Both the position numbers and the translations under genes were made by a program. Positions 17,119-26,834 of a stretch of 64,000 nucleotides of DNA are shown here, piece after piece (positions within the stretch are counted from its first letter, which is position 1; every line of letters begins with the position of its first letter). Source of the stretch: Paracoccaceae bacterium (lineage in GTDB: Bacteria > Pseudomonadota > Alphaproteobacteria > Rhodobacterales > Rhodobacteraceae); NCBI GenBank assembly GCA_014654775.1, contig JACVZW010000030.1, positions 62,001 to 126,000 of the forward strand. The letters are read 5' to 3'. The notes beneath the pieces were generated by a model, which did no database searches, had not been told where the DNA came from, and saw nothing but the letters and a program-made list of their open reading frames with translations.

Positions 17119-19140
17119 TCACTCCGCCGCCAGCGCGGGCTTGGCCCGCTCTGCCGCCATCGCCGACAATTCACCCATCAAGGCCGAAGCGCGGGCAATC
17201 GCGTTGGTCAGATAGAAATCGCGGATCGCCAGCCGGAACTCGGCCTTGGCCGGGGCCTTCACCTCCAGCGGCTGCCACGCGGTCTCCGCCACCTCGTCCA
17301 CCCGGCCCAGATGCGGATGCGCGGCCACCAGCGCGCGGCGCAGCGCCGCCATGCTGTCCCACGGCAAAGCCGCGCCCAGCTCGGCAGACAGTGCCCGCAG
17401 GATCGCCCAGTTCTCTTTCGCCTCACCCGGCGCGAAACCGGCGCGCAGCGCCAGTTGCGGGCGGCCTTCGGTATTGACGAACAGCCCGTTCTCTTCCGTC
17501 CAAGCCGCGCCCGGCAGGATGATATCAGCGCGCATCGCGCCCCGGTCGCCATGGCTGCCCTGATAGATCACGAAAGGCCCCGCCGCGATCTCCACCTCAT
17601 CGGCGCCAAGGTTATAGATCACCTCCGCCCCTTCGGTCGCCGCCGCCAGACCGCCCTCGGTCACCGCGCCCACATCCATCGCGCCCACGCGCGACGCCGC
17701 AGTATGCAGCACCAGCAGTTTCGCCCCCGTCGCCGCGCAGAGCGCCATGGCCTGCGACAGCACCGCCTCGCCATCGGCCTCGTTGATCGCACCCTGCCCC
17801 ACGATCACAACCCCGGCCTTGCCGTCCGGTCCGGCCTTCTGCGCCTCAGCCACAAGTGCCAGCAGCGCGGCGCGGTCGGTGCCGGCGTGATGGTAGTCAT
17901 AGGTCAGATCGACCGCCGGGCCGACAAGTGCCACCTGCGCGCCACCCAGCCATGCCTTACGGATGCGGGCGTTCAGCACCGCCGCCTCGACGCGCGGGTT
18001 GGAGCCGATCAGCAGGATGGATTTCGCGCTGTCGATATCCTCGATCGCCGCATTGCCCACATAGGCCGACCGGTTGCCCACCGGCAGCCGCGCCCCATCC
18101 GTGCGGCATTCCACATGCCCGCCAAGGCCTTCGACCAGCGACTTGAGCGACCAGACCGCCTCCACCGGGGCCAGATCACCGACCAGCCCCGCCACCTTGC
18201 GACCCTTCATCGCCGCCGCCGCCGCTGCCAGAGCCTCGCCCCAGCCCGCCTTCCGCAGCTTGCCGTTCTCGCGGATATAGGGCGTGTCCAGCCGCTGCCG
18301 CCGCAGCCCGTCCCAAACAAAGCGCGTCTTGTCGGAAATCCATTCCTCATTCACGCCGTCATGGTTGCGCGGCAGGATGCGCATCACTTCGCGCCCCTTC
18401 GTATCCACGCGGATGTTCGACCCCAGCGCATCCATCACGTCGATCGTCTCGGTCTTGGTCAGTTCCCAAGGCCGCGCGGTAAAGGCATAGGGCTTCGACG
18501 TCAGCGCCCCCACCGGGCACAGGTCGATGATGTTGCCCTGCAGGTTCGAGTCGAGCGTCATGTTCAGATAGGACGTGATCTCGCTGTCCTCGCCCCGGCC
18601 CGTCTGGCCCATCTGGGTGATCCCGGCCACTTCGGTCGTGAACCGCACGCAGCGCGTGCAGGAAATGCAGCGCGTCATCTTCGTGGCCACCAGCGGGCCA
18701 AGGTTCAGGTCATCCGACGCCCGCTTCGGCTCGCGGTAACGCGAGAAGTCCACGCCATAGGCCATGGCCTGATCCTGCAGGTCGCATTCCCCGCCCTGAT
18801 CGCAAATCGGGCAATCCAGCGGATGGTTGATCAGCAGAAACTCCATCACGCCCTCGCGGGCCTTCTTCACCATGGGCGACTTGGTCTTCACCACAGGCGG
18901 CTCGCCATTCGGCCCCGGGCGCAGGTCACGCACCTGCATCGCGCAAGACGCCGCAGGTTTCGGCGGGCCGCCCACCACTTCCACAAGGCACATCCGGCAG
19001 TTGCCCGCGATGGTCAGCCGCTCGTGATAGCAAAAGCGCGGGATTTCCACCCCCGCCACCTCGGCCGCCTGAATGATGGTCATCGCCGGATCGACCTCGA
19101 CCACGATCCCGTCGATGGAGATGGCCTTGAGATTAGACAT
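17119..19140 (-). CDS. nuoG: NADH-quinone oxidoreductase subunit G
   Basis: The large iron-sulfur subunit of the peripheral arm, 673 residues. Ligands visible: [2Fe-2S] N1b in the N-terminal ferredoxin domain ([16 protein letters not shown] and a later CAMQV), N5 with its histidine ([16 protein letters not shown]), and N4 ([10 protein letters not shown] and later [11 protein letters not shown]). The extra N7 cluster cysteines found in E. coli are not seen. The C-terminal molybdopterin-oxidoreductase-like domain is degenerate and cofactor-free, as usual. It overlaps the 59-residue gene upstream by 8 bp. Confidence 0.95.
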   Translation of the reverse strand: MSNLKAISIDGIVVEVDPAMTIIQAAEVAGVEIPRFCYHERLTIAGNCRMCLVEVVGGPPKPAASCAMQVRDLRPGPNGEPPVVKTKSPMVKKAREGVMEFLLINHPLDCPICDQGGECDLQDQAMAYGVDFSRYREPKRASDDLNLGPLVATKMTRCISCTRCVRFTTEVAGITQMGQTGRGEDSEITSYLNMTLDSNLQGNIIDLCPVGALTSKPYAFTARPWELTKTETIDVMDALGSNIRVDTKGREVMRILPRNHDGVNEEWISDKTRFVWDGLRRQRLDTPYIRENGKLRKAGWGEALAAAAAAMKGRKVAGLVGDLAPVEAVWSLKSLVEGLGGHVECRTDGARLPVGNRSAYVGNAAIEDIDSAKSILLIGSNPRVEAAVLNARIRKAWLGGAQVALVGPAVDLTYDYHHAGTDRAALLALVAEAQKAGPDGKAGVVIVGQGAINEADGEAVLSQAMALCAATGAKLLVLHTAASRVGAMDVGAVTEGGLAAATEGAEVIYNLGADEVEIAAGPFVIYQGSHGDRGAMRADIILPGAAWTEENGLFVNTEGRPQLALRAGFAPGEAKENWAILRALSAELGAALPWDSMAALRRALVAAHPHLGRVDEVAETAWQPLEVKAPAKAEFRLAIRDFYLTNAIARASALMGELSAMAAERAKPALAAE

Positions 19141-19312
19141 GCGCCTCGTCCTTCCGCATCAGCCGCGCCACGGCGGCACGCAGCCAGCCCACCGCCCCAA
19201 AGGCCGGGCGGGCCGCGTCATCCTTCTTCTGTTCCGAAAAAACCGACACGCCCGTCATCCGCGCCTCGGTCTCGCGCAGCATCAGCTTGGGGTCGATATT
19301 GCCGTAACACAT
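19133..19312 (-). CDS. 59-residue hypothetical protein upstream of nuoG
   Basis: [19 protein letters not shown]... ending in LMRKDEAHV. The start ATG 19312 has TAGGG just upstream, 5 nt after the stop of the DUF3291 gene, and the 3' end overlaps nuoG by 8 bp. The middle ([16 protein letters not shown]) could be a short amphipathic helix. There is no known domain. Tight packing supports translation, but the evidence is only positional. Confidence 0.55.
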   Translation of the reverse strand: MCYGNIDPKLMLRETEARMTGVSVFSEQKKDDAARPAFGAVGWLRAAVARLMRKDEAHV

Positions 19313-19317
19313 GATCC

Positions 19318-19818
19318 CTACTCCGCCGCTACCTGCGTGCAGCGGTGGTCTTTCCACAGCCGCGCCTCTTTCAGAAAGGCCCAACCAAAGGCCTCTTCAC
19401 TGTCGCCATGCGCCTGCAGATGCGCCAGCCGCGCCAGCGCCTCTTCCAGCGTGGGGTGATGCCCCGCAGGCACCCACCACATCACGAAATGCATCTTCCC
19501 CAGCACCTCGAACCATTCGGCCCGCCGCTCATAGAACGCCCGATGCACCGTGTTCCAGACGAAATCCTCCAGCGTCTCGACGCTTTCCCAGACCGTCAGG
19601 TTCGAGACGAATTGCGGATCGCCGTCGATCTTGGCCTCCGTATTCCCCATCCCCGGCGCGCCCGACCCTTCCATCATCCACACGAAACCCGGCATCCGCT
19701 TGCCCAGACCGTTCACCCGGTCCAGCGCCGCCATGAACTCGGCCACGCGCGGGTCATCCGTCGGCGCCAGCAGGCGGCCCACGTTCAACTCGGCCAGATG
19801 CATCCCTGCCCGCGTCAT
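19318..19818 (-). CDS. DUF3291 domain protein
   Basis: A 166-residue protein resembling DUF3291 (dimeric alpha/beta-barrel fold, related to antibiotic-biosynthesis monooxygenases). Features are HLAELNVGRLLAP, FVSNLTVWESVETLEDFVWNTVHRAFYERRAEWF, and MHFVMWWVPAGHHPTLEEALARL, in the order expected. No catalytic role is established for the family. ATG 19818 overlaps the upstream lipoprotein stop by 4 bp (ATGA). It sits between nuoF and nuoG. Confidence 0.8.
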   Translation of the reverse strand: MTRAGMHLAELNVGRLLAPTDDPRVAEFMAALDRVNGLGKRMPGFVWMMEGSGAPGMGNTEAKIDGDPQFVSNLTVWESVETLEDFVWNTVHRAFYERRAEWFEVLGKMHFVMWWVPAGHHPTLEEALARLAHLQAHGDSEEAFGWAFLKEARLWKDHRCTQVAAE

Positions 19819-20060
19819 GCGCAGCCCTCCACGAAGACCCAAGTCCCCGCCTCGAAGCGGTCATAGATCGACGTCCGCAAAGCCCCGCCTTGTGCCGCAC
19901 AGGTCTCCATCGCCACCCGCTTGGCCGCAGCCCCCTGATGATTGGCGAAGGGCAGCCCGCCATTCGTCACCCGCACTGGCGCAGCCGAAACCCCCGTCCC
20001 CGCGCCTTGCGGGGCCGCGCAGGCCGCCAGGCCCAGCGTCAGGGAAAGGGCTGCCGCCAT
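19815..20060 (-). CDS. small lipoprotein between nuoF and nuoG
   Basis: About 81 residues. MAAALSLTLGLAACAAP is a lipoprotein signal (L-A-A-C). The short mature part holds METCAAQGGALRTS and ends GTWVFVEGCA, so one disulfide is possible. ATG 20060 has GGAG 8 nt upstream; a GTG at 20069 overlapping the nuoF stop is possible. The family is unknown. It is the smallest of three lipoprotein genes inside this operon. Confidence 0.6.
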   Translation of the reverse strand: MAAALSLTLGLAACAAPQGAGTGVSAAPVRVTNGGLPFANHQGAAAKRVAMETCAAQGGALRTSIYDRFEAGTWVFVEGCA

Positions 20061-20065
20061 CCGTC

Positions 20066-21361
20066 TCACTCCGCCGCAACCGCCGACAGGCGGCCCGTCT
20101 TCTTCGCCTTGATCCGGTCCTCGATCTCGTCCCGGAAGGCCCGCACCAAACCCTGAATGGGCCATGCCGCCGCATCGCCCAGCGCGCAGATCGTGTGACC
20201 TTCCACCTGCTTGGTCACGCTCAGCAGCATGTCGATCTCCTCGACCTCCGCATCTCCGCGCACCAACCGGTCCATCACCCGCATCATCCAGCCCGTGCCT
20301 TCGCGGCAGGGCGTACACTGGCCACAGCTTTCATGCTTGTAGAACTTCGACAGCCGCCAGATCGCCTTGATCACGTCCGTGGACTGATCCATCACGATCA
20401 CCGCCGCCGTGCCCAGACCCGACCGCTGCTCGCGCAGCCAGTCGAAATCCATGATCGCGTCATCGCATTGCGCCTGCGTCAGCAAGGGCACCGAAGACCC
20501 GCCCGGAATGACGGCCTTCAGGTTCTTCCACCCGCCGCGCACGCCGCCGCAATGCCGATCCAGCAATTCCTTCAGCGGAATGGACATCGCCTCTTCCACC
20601 ACGCAGGGGTTCATCACATGGCCCGAGATGCCAAAGATCTTCGTCCCCGCATTGTTCGGCCGACCAAAGCCCGCAAACCATTCCGGTCCCCGGCGCAGGA
20701 TCGTGGGCACCACCGCGATGGATTCCACATTGTTCACCGTGGTCGGGCAACCATAAAGCCCCGACCCCGCCGGGAAGGGCGGCTTCATCCGCGGCATGCC
20801 CTTCTTGCCCTCAAGGCTTTCCAGCAGCGCCGTCTCCTCGCCGCAGATATAGGCCCCCGCGCCGTGATGCAGGTAGAGGTCGAAATCCCAGCCCGACTTC
20901 GCCGCGTTCTTCCCCAGAAGCCCCGCGTCATAGCATTCGTCGATCGCCGCCTGCAGCGCCTCGCGCTCGCGGATGTATTCCCCGCGGATGTAGATGTAGC
21001 AGGCATTGGCCGACATCGCGAAAGACGCGATCAGCGCCCCTTCGATCAGCGTATGCGGATCATGCCGCATGATCTCGCGGTCCTTGCAGGTGCCGGGCTC
21101 CGACTCGTCGGCATTGATCACCAGATAGGACGGGCGCCCGTCGCTCTGCTTGGGCATGAAGGACCATTTCAGACCCGTGGGGAACCCAGCCCCCCCGCGC
21201 CCGCGCAGCCCCGACGCCTTCACCTGATCGATGATCGTGTCGCGGCCCCGCTTGATGATCTCGGCGGTGCCGTCCCAATGGCCACGCTTCTTCGCGCCCG
21301 CAAGGCTGCGGTCATGCATCCCGTACAGGTTGGTGAAGATGCGGTCCTGATCCTTGAGCAT
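20066..21361 (-). CDS. nuoF: NADH-quinone oxidoreductase subunit F
   Basis: The NADH-binding, FMN-containing subunit, 431 residues. The FMN/NADH glycine-rich loop [16 protein letters not shown] is near residue 60, [13 protein letters not shown] and [12 protein letters not shown] follow, and the [4Fe-4S] N3 cluster ligands are in [15 protein letters not shown] 21361 is preceded by GAGGGG. It starts 10 nt after the DUF5337-like gene. Confidence 0.95.
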   Translation of the reverse strand: MLKDQDRIFTNLYGMHDRSLAGAKKRGHWDGTAEIIKRGRDTIIDQVKASGLRGRGGAGFPTGLKWSFMPKQSDGRPSYLVINADESEPGTCKDREIMRHDPHTLIEGALIASFAMSANACYIYIRGEYIREREALQAAIDECYDAGLLGKNAAKSGWDFDLYLHHGAGAYICGEETALLESLEGKKGMPRMKPPFPAGSGLYGCPTTVNNVESIAVVPTILRRGPEWFAGFGRPNNAGTKIFGISGHVMNPCVVEEAMSIPLKELLDRHCGGVRGGWKNLKAVIPGGSSVPLLTQAQCDDAIMDFDWLREQRSGLGTAAVIVMDQSTDVIKAIWRLSKFYKHESCGQCTPCREGTGWMMRVMDRLVRGDAEVEEIDMLLSVTKQVEGHTICALGDAAAWPIQGLVRAFRDEIEDRIKAKKTGRLSAVAAE

Positions 21362-21371
21362 CCCTTGCCCC

Positions 21372-21596
21372 TCAATTGCCCCGGCGCTTGCGCCAGATTC
21401 CGTATGTGACGACCAGCGCCCAGAAGAAGGCCGCCATCGCCGCCAGATCAAAGAGGAAGACGAACCGCGTCTCCCACCCCATCTGCCCGCCCAGATACTG
21501 CGCGCCCATCCAGAGGATCATCGTCCCGGCGATGACAAAGGCCACAAGCCTTGCCTGCCGCGCGATGCTGATCTCCTCTGGCGTGGGTTTGCGCAT
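21372..21596 (-). CDS. DUF5337-like two-helix membrane protein
   Basis: A 74-residue protein with a charged N-terminus ([17 protein letters not shown]), helix 1 [20 protein letters not shown] and helix 2 [22 protein letters not shown], ending in basic RKRRGN. From memory this matches DUF5337, a small alphaproteobacterial family found in nuo clusters. It lies between the HhH protein and nuoF. It may be a membrane anchor or assembly factor; no direct evidence. Confidence 0.7.
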   Translation of the reverse strand: MRKPTPEEISIARQARLVAFVIAGTMILWMGAQYLGGQMGWETRFVFLFDLAAMAAFFWALVVTYGIWRKRRGN

Positions 21597-21605
21597 CCCC
21601 GGGCC

Positions 21606-22247
21606 TCAGTAATCGTTCGTCTTGGCGCGGCGCAGGAACTCTTCGATCCCCACCTCGCCGATCAGCTTGGCCTGCGCCACCCATTTGTCGCGGGTGACCC
21701 GGCCCTTGAACCCTTTCAGGTTGCCATCCATCCACGCCACTTCCGCCGGACCCCAGCTTGCGATCTGGTCGAAATGGAAGATGCCCAGCTCGTGCAGCAG
21801 CTTCTCCATCGCCGGACCCACGCCTTCCAGCGTCTTCAGGTCATCCGCCGCTCCGCCGCGCGGGGCGGACAGGCCCGCAGGCTTCGCCTCGCCCGCCGCC
21901 GCCGCCGCGACAGGTGCCACCGCGACAGGCGCCGCAGCCGGTGCAGCCGCCACCACAGGTGCCACCTCGGCCACTTTCACCGCAACAGGCGCAGCCTCGG
22001 CCACCACCGCCTTGGGCGCGGGATGCGGCTCTGCCTCAACTTCAGGCTTGGCAATCCGGTCCTTCGCCCCCCACGGCATGCCGACCACCAGACCCACGAC
22101 CGTTGTCACGATCGCCGCAAAAAACCCCGACGTGGTGTAATCGAAACCGCCAACAACCTTCGACACGCCGAAGGCAATCACCCCCAGCCCGGCCGCAATG
22201 ATCCAGCCGTTCAGCGAAGGCGCATTCAGATTTTCCGCACGTTTCAT
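21606..22247 (-). CDS. HhH-domain protein with membrane anchor in nuo operon
   Basis: 213 residues in three parts: an N-terminal region with two hydrophobic helices (GWIIAAGLGVIAFGVSKVVGG and FFAAIVTTVVGLVVGMPWG), a linker of about 70 residues rich in Ala, Val and Pro, and a C-terminal helix-hairpin-helix-like domain (DLKTLEGVGPAMEKLLHELGIFHFDQIASW...). That last domain is also known as a C-terminal extension of NuoE in other alphaproteobacteria. It lies directly after nuoE. A structural or tethering role near complex I is plausible; DNA binding is unlikely in this context. Confidence 0.75.
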   Translation of the reverse strand: MKRAENLNAPSLNGWIIAAGLGVIAFGVSKVVGGFDYTTSGFFAAIVTTVVGLVVGMPWGAKDRIAKPEVEAEPHPAPKAVVAEAAPVAVKVAEVAPVVAAAPAAAPVAVAPVAAAAAGEAKPAGLSAPRGGAADDLKTLEGVGPAMEKLLHELGIFHFDQIASWGPAEVAWMDGNLKGFKGRVTRDKWVAQAKLIGEVGIEEFLRRAKTNDY

Positions 22248-22297
22248 GGCTTCGTCCCTGTCTGGCAGGGGGGATCACCCCCCGGTTAAGGCTTCCG

Positions 22298-23167
22298 TCA
22301 GTCCTTGTCCGTCTTCTTCGCCCGCGGCGCGCGGGGCTTGGCCTCGCCCGCCTCGGCCTTCGGCTTCGCCGCCGCCTTGGCCTTCGCGGCAGGCTTGGCC
22401 ACCGGGGCCGCCTCCGCCGCCACCGTCTCGGCCACCTTGGCCTTGGCCGCCGCCTTCGGCTTGCCCAGCCACGGCGTCAGGATCGGCACTTCCGTGCCGT
22501 CGATCCGCTTCACCGTATCTCCGATATCCACCGCCAACTGGGCCGAGGCATTGTATTGCGTCTTCCCGCTCTCGAACTCCTTCAGCGAGGTCAACCCCGC
22601 CTGAGGTTCTGCCGCATAGCGCCCGTTCTGCGGACCCGGCACCGGGACTTCGCCCTTCGAGAACCGCGCGATCAGCGCGCGCAGCTTTTCGGCCGTCAGG
22701 TCCTCGTAGTAATCCTTGCCGATCTGGGCCATGGGCGCATTGGCGCAGGCGCCCATGCATTCCACTTCTTCCCAAGAGAACTTCCCGTCCTTCGACAGGC
22801 TATGCGGCGCAGGCGCGATCAGCTCCTTGCAGACCGCGATCAACTCCTCCGCCCCGCAGATCATGCAGGACGTCGTGCCGCAAATCTGCACATGGGCGAC
22901 GCTGCCCACGGGCTGCAACTGGAACATGAAGTAGAAGGTCGCCACTTCCAGCGCCCGGATATAGGCCATCCCCAGCATATCCGCGACATGCTCGATCGCC
23001 GGACGGGTCAACCACCCCTCCTGCTCCTGCGCACGCCACAAAAGCGGGATGATGGCGCTGGCCTGACGGCCTTCGGGATATTTGGAAATCTGCCCCCGCG
23101 CCCATTCCAGATTGGCGGGCGTGAAGGCGAAGCTTTCAGGCTGGACAGGATGCAGGCGGCGCAGCAT
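22298..23167 (-). CDS. nuoE: NADH-quinone oxidoreductase subunit E, with Ala/Lys-rich tail
   Basis: The 24-kDa-type subunit carrying [2Fe-2S] cluster N1a, 289 residues. Cluster ligands lie in [12 protein letters not shown] and [10 protein letters not shown]. The thioredoxin-like core ends at about residue 200; after it comes an extension ending in about 60 residues of Ala, Lys, Pro and Glu. E. coli NuoE (about 166 residues) lacks this. The start ATG shares one base with the nuoD stop (TAATG). Confidence 0.94.
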   Translation of the reverse strand: MLRRLHPVQPESFAFTPANLEWARGQISKYPEGRQASAIIPLLWRAQEQEGWLTRPAIEHVADMLGMAYIRALEVATFYFMFQLQPVGSVAHVQICGTTSCMICGAEELIAVCKELIAPAPHSLSKDGKFSWEEVECMGACANAPMAQIGKDYYEDLTAEKLRALIARFSKGEVPVPGPQNGRYAAEPQAGLTSLKEFESGKTQYNASAQLAVDIGDTVKRIDGTEVPILTPWLGKPKAAAKAKVAETVAAEAAPVAKPAAKAKAAAKPKAEAGEAKPRAPRAKKTDKD

Positions 23168-24381
23168 TAGCGGTCGATCTCCCCGAACACGACATCCATC
23201 GTGCCGATGATGGCGGATACGTCGGCAAGCTGATGCCCCTTGCAGATGTAATCCATGGATTGCAGGTGCAGATAACCCGGCGCGCGGATCTTGGCGCGAT
23301 AGGGCTTGTTGGTGCCATCGGCCACCAGATACACGCCGAACTCGCCCTTCGGCGCCTCGACACAGGCATAGACCTCGCCCGCAGGCACGTGGAACCCTTC
23401 GGTGTAAAGCTTGAAGTGATGGATCAGCGCCTCCATCGAGGTCTTCATCTCCCCCCGCTTCGGCGGCGTCACCTTGCCCCGCGAAAGAATGTCGGTCTTG
23501 GCCGCAGGCTCGCGCAGCTTGGCACAGGCCTGCCGGATGATGCTGGTCGACTCGCGCATCTCTGCCATCCGGCACAGGTAGCGGTCATAGCAATCGCCAT
23601 TCTTGCCGACCGGGATCTTGAAGTCGAATTCGTCATAGCATTCATAGGGCTGCGCCCGGCGCAGGTCCCAAGCTAGCCCAGACCCGCGCACCATCACGCC
23701 GGAATAGCCCCATGTCTGGATGTCCTCTTCCGTGACGATCCCGATATCGGCATTGCGCTGCTTGAAGATGCGGTTCTCGGTCAGCAGCCCGTCGATATCG
23801 TCCAGCACACGCGGGAACGCCTCCGCCCAAGCATCGATATCGTCGATCAGTTGCGGCGGCAGGTCCTGATGCACGCCGCCGGGCCGGAAATAGGCCGCAT
23901 GCAGCCGCGCCCCGCAGGCGCGCTCATAGAACACCATCAGCTTCTCGCGCTCTTCGAACCCCCAAAGCGGCGGGGTCAGCGCGCCCACGTCCATCGCCTG
24001 CGTGGTCACGTTCAGCAGATGGTTCAGCACCCGCCCGATTTCTGAATACAGCACCCGGATCAGGCTCGCCCGGCGCGGGACGGTGGTGCCCGTCAGCCGT
24101 TCGATCGCCAGACACCAGGCATGTTCCTGATTCATCGGGGCCACGTAGTCGAGACGGTCGAAATAGGGCAGGTTCTGCAGATAGGTCCGGCTTTCCATCA
24201 GCTTTTCGGTGCCGCGATGCAAAAGCCCGATATGCGGATCGCAGCGCTCTACGATCTCGCCATCCAATTCCAGAACCAGACGCAGCACACCATGTGCCGC
24301 CGGGTGCTGCGGCCCGAAATTGATGTTGAAGTTGCGGATCTTCTGTTCGCCCGTCAGCGCGTCGTCAAAGCTGCCGTCCAT
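23167..24381 (-). CDS. nuoD: NADH-quinone oxidoreductase subunit D
   Basis: The 49-kDa-type subunit lining the quinone site, 404 residues. Signatures are [22 protein letters not shown] near the start, [14 protein letters not shown], and the C-terminal DVVFGEIDR. It is separate from nuoC, unlike the fused NuoCD of E. coli. ATG 24381 is preceded by a GTAGGA box. Confidence 0.95.
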   Translation of the reverse strand: MDGSFDDALTGEQKIRNFNINFGPQHPAAHGVLRLVLELDGEIVERCDPHIGLLHRGTEKLMESRTYLQNLPYFDRLDYVAPMNQEHAWCLAIERLTGTTVPRRASLIRVLYSEIGRVLNHLLNVTTQAMDVGALTPPLWGFEEREKLMVFYERACGARLHAAYFRPGGVHQDLPPQLIDDIDAWAEAFPRVLDDIDGLLTENRIFKQRNADIGIVTEEDIQTWGYSGVMVRGSGLAWDLRRAQPYECYDEFDFKIPVGKNGDCYDRYLCRMAEMRESTSIIRQACAKLREPAAKTDILSRGKVTPPKRGEMKTSMEALIHHFKLYTEGFHVPAGEVYACVEAPKGEFGVYLVADGTNKPYRAKIRAPGYLHLQSMDYICKGHQLADVSAIIGTMDVVFGEIDR

Positions 24382-24433
24382 CGTCCTACCTCGCATAGCG
24401 TGCCGCCCGCCCGGTCCGGGCAGGCCCGCGCCC

Positions 24434-25033
24434 TCAGGCCTTTTTCTCGTCACCGGGAAGGATGTACTCGGCCCCTTCCCACGGGCTCATGAAATCGAAC
24501 TGCCGATATTCCTGCACAAGGTTCACCGGCTCATAGACCACCCGCTTCTGCGCCTCGTCATAGCGCACTTCCGTGTAGCCCGTGGTCGGGAAGTCCTTCC
24601 GCAGCGGATAGCCCCGGAACCCGTAATCGGTCAGGATGCGCCGCAGGTCCGGATGGCCCGAGAAGAGGATGCCGAACATGTCGAACACCTCGCGCTCGAA
24701 CCAATTGGCGCTCGGATGGATGCCGTTCAGCGACGGGACCATCTCCTCCTCGCCCACCGCCACCTTCAGCCGGATGCGGTGGTTCTGATACATCGACAGG
24801 AAGTGATAGACGACGTCGAACCGCTCCGCCCGGTTGGGATGATCCACCGCCGTAATGTCGACCAGCGACGTGAAGCGGCAGGCGCTGTCGGTGCGCAGGA
24901 ATTCCACCAGCGCCTCTAGATGCGCCAGCGAAACATCCAGCGTCAGCTCGCCGAACGCCACGCGCGATCCCAGCACCGCATCGGGCTGTTTGAAGCCGAT
25001 ATGGGCGGCCAGTTCCTCAAGGGCTTCGGACAT
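24434..25033 (-). CDS. nuoC: NADH-quinone oxidoreductase subunit C
   Basis: The 30-kDa-type subunit, 199 residues, structural in the peripheral arm. The signature [26 protein letters not shown] is at about 110-135, followed by GYPLRKDFP. It lies between nuoB (12-nt gap) and nuoD (52-nt gap). Confidence 0.95.
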   Translation of the reverse strand: MSEALEELAAHIGFKQPDAVLGSRVAFGELTLDVSLAHLEALVEFLRTDSACRFTSLVDITAVDHPNRAERFDVVYHFLSMYQNHRIRLKVAVGEEEMVPSLNGIHPSANWFEREVFDMFGILFSGHPDLRRILTDYGFRGYPLRKDFPTTGYTEVRYDEAQKRVVYEPVNLVQEYRQFDFMSPWEGAEYILPGDEKKA

Positions 25034-25045
25034 GTCTTGCCCTCC

Positions 25046-25579
25046 TCAGCGCGAAATGGTGCCGGTGCGGCGGATCTTCCGCTGCAACTGCAGAATGCCA
25101 TAAAGCAGCGCCTCCGCCGTGGGCGGGCAGCCGGGCACATAGACATCGACCGGAACCACCCGGTCGCACCCGCGCACGACGGAATAGGAGTAGTGGTAAT
25201 ACCCCCCGCCATTCGCGCAGGAGCCCATGCTGATCACATAACGCGGCTCGGGCATCTGGTCATAGACCTTGCGCAGCGCGGGCGCCATCTTGTTGGTCAG
25301 CGTGCCCGCCACGATCATCAGGTCCGACTGGCGCGGCGAGGCGCGCGGTGCTGTCCCGAACCGCTCCAGATCATAGCGCGGCATGGAGGTATGCATCATC
25401 TCCACCGCGCAGCAAGCCAGACCGAAGGTCATCCAGTGCAGGGACCCAATCCGCGCCCAGTTGATGATGTCCTCGGTGGAGGTCAGCAGGAACCCTTTGT
25501 CCTGCAACTCCTTGTTCAGCGCCTGAACCGCGACCTCATGGTCGCCGCCCGCCTGGTTCGGTGACGTGCTCACTCCCAT
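25046..25579 (-). CDS. nuoB: NADH-quinone oxidoreductase subunit B
   Basis: Holds [4Fe-4S] cluster N2, the last electron carrier before quinone. 177 residues with the tandem cysteines GLACCAVEM, then [19 protein letters not shown] and [17 protein letters not shown] 25579 lies inside the nuoA 3' end (10-bp overlap). Confidence 0.95.
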   Translation of the reverse strand: MGVSTSPNQAGGDHEVAVQALNKELQDKGFLLTSTEDIINWARIGSLHWMTFGLACCAVEMMHTSMPRYDLERFGTAPRASPRQSDLMIVAGTLTNKMAPALRKVYDQMPEPRYVISMGSCANGGGYYHYSYSVVRGCDRVVPVDVYVPGCPPTAEALLYGILQLQRKIRRTGTISR

Positions 25580-25935
25580 TCCAGCGCTCCCTTCTTCCAT
25601 TCATAGGCAAAGCCGACCGTCAGGATCGCAAGGAACACCATCATCGACCAAAAAGCCGTCATGCTGATCTCGCCGAAGGCCACCGCCCAGGGAAACAGGA
25701 AGGCCACCTCAAGGTCGAAGATGATGAAGAGGATCGACACAAGGTAGAACCGCACGTCGAACTTCATCCGCGCATCGTCAAAGGCGTTGAACCCGCATTC
25801 ATAGGCCGACACCTTCTCGGGGTCGGGCCGCCGCACCGCCAGCACCGCCGCCGCCAGCATCAGCACAAGGCCAAGCCCCACCGCCAATGCCAGAAGAATG
25901 AGTATGGGAAGATACTCTCGGAGAAGTGGGTCCAC
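25570..25935 (-). CDS. nuoA: NADH-quinone oxidoreductase subunit A
   Basis: Membrane subunit (ND3 homologue), 121 residues, three helices, with the conserved loop [14 protein letters not shown] whose cysteine senses the active/deactive state in relatives. I place the start at GTG 25935 because a perfect AAGGAG lies 6 nt upstream and the length then matches the family. It is the first gene of the operon. Confidence 0.93.
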   Translation of the reverse strand: MDPLLREYLPILILLALAVGLGLVLMLAAAVLAVRRPDPEKVSAYECGFNAFDDARMKFDVRFYLVSILFIIFDLEVAFLFPWAVAFGEISMTAFWSMMVFLAILTVGFAYEWKKGALEWE

Positions 25936-26003
25936 GAGGCGCTCCTTCGGCTGGCGACATGCGAGCTGCGGCCACTTCCGGGCCACTTGTTCTCTTGGCG
26001 CCC

Positions 26004-26032
26004 CGTTTACTCTGCCCCCCGCCCTTGGTCAA
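26004..26032 (-). promoter_or_regulatory. candidate promoter of the nuo operon
   Basis: On the minus strand TTGACC (26032-26027) and TAAACG (26009-26004) are spaced 17 nt, giving a leader of about 60 nt before the GTG start of nuoA. The -10 is weak, as is common in GC-rich alphaproteobacteria. No clear FNR or other operator was seen nearby. Confidence 0.4.
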
Positions 26033-26233
26033 CCGAAGGCCGTCTGAAAAAGCCCACATGCGACAAGGGATTCCGCGAATTGTATGCAACGGCACACCGC
26101 GTAGGCACCGGAAGGCGATCCCTTTCCGCCCTCACCGCACCCGGCGAGTCGCCGCCGCACGGCGCAGGAACCGGCTGGTCATGACCCGCGCCTTGCGCTT
26201 CACTTGCGCCATGCCCCGCGAAAGGAAGGCCCC

Positions 26234-26698
26234 ATGTCCCGCTCCGCCCCCCTCGCCCTGCTTCTCGCCGCCCTTTTGCCCGCTGCCGCCCCCGCCGAAG
26301 AGGTGGGCCGCGTCGGCGTCGACTGGGTCGGCAATGACATCCTAATTGAGGCGCTCGCCGATCCCGACATGCCGGGCATCACCTGCCATCTGGCCTATTT
26401 CGACCGCTCCGCGCTCGACCGGCTGATGCAGGGCAACTGGTTCGAGGACCCGTCGAATTCCTCTATCGCCTGCCGCCAGACCGGCCCGATCACGCTGGGC
26501 GATATCGACCGCAGTCCGGAAGGCGAACAGATCTTCAGCGAACGCCAGTCCCTGCTGCTCAAGACGCTCTCCGTGACGCGCATCTATGATGCGAAGAACA
26601 ACACGCTGATCTACGTAGCCCATGCGCGCGAGGTGACCGAGGGCTCGGCCAAGATGTCGATCTCAACTGTGCCGCTGTGGCGCGCGATCGAACCGTAA
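26234..26698 (+). CDS. creA: CreA family periplasmic protein
   Basis: 154 residues. A signal peptide (MSRSAPLALLLAALLPAAAPA) is followed by the CreA core: EEVGRVGVDWVGNDILIEALADP, GITCHLAYFDRS, GNWFEDPSNSSIACRQTGPI. CreA proteins are widespread, periplasmic and of unknown function. ATG 26234 is preceded by AAGGAAGG. Two conserved cysteines (in GITCH and SIACRQ) could form a disulfide. It is divergent from nuoA and convergent with the DegT-type aminotransferase. Confidence 0.9.
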   Translation: MSRSAPLALLLAALLPAAAPAEEVGRVGVDWVGNDILIEALADPDMPGITCHLAYFDRSALDRLMQGNWFEDPSNSSIACRQTGPITLGDIDRSPEGEQIFSERQSLLLKTLSVTRIYDAKNNTLIYVAHAREVTEGSAKMSISTVPLWRAIEP

Positions 26699-26701
26699 TC
26701 C

Positions 26702-26810
26702 GCAGAATTTTCTCCGAAAATTCTGCCCCTCCCGAAATTTTTTCATCCGAAAAAATTTCCGATCCTGCCCCGCAGGATCGCCATGAAAAATTTTCGGACG
26801 AAAATTTTTC
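26702..26810. terminator. array of four hairpins between creA and the aminotransferase gene
   Basis: Four perfect inverted repeats in a row: GCAGAATTTTC/GAAAATTCTGC (26702-26726), GAAATTTTTTC/GAAAAAATTTC (26734-26759), CGATCCTGC/GCAGGATCG (26760-26780) and GAAAAATTTTC/GAAAATTTTTC (26785-26810), with loops of 3 or 4 nt. Three have A/T cores closed by G-C. They sit between convergent genes, so a bidirectional terminator role is likely. A related palindrome lies at 4471-4498. Confidence 0.75.
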
Positions 26811-26834
26811 GCCCCACCCTCTTTCGCTCCGCCC

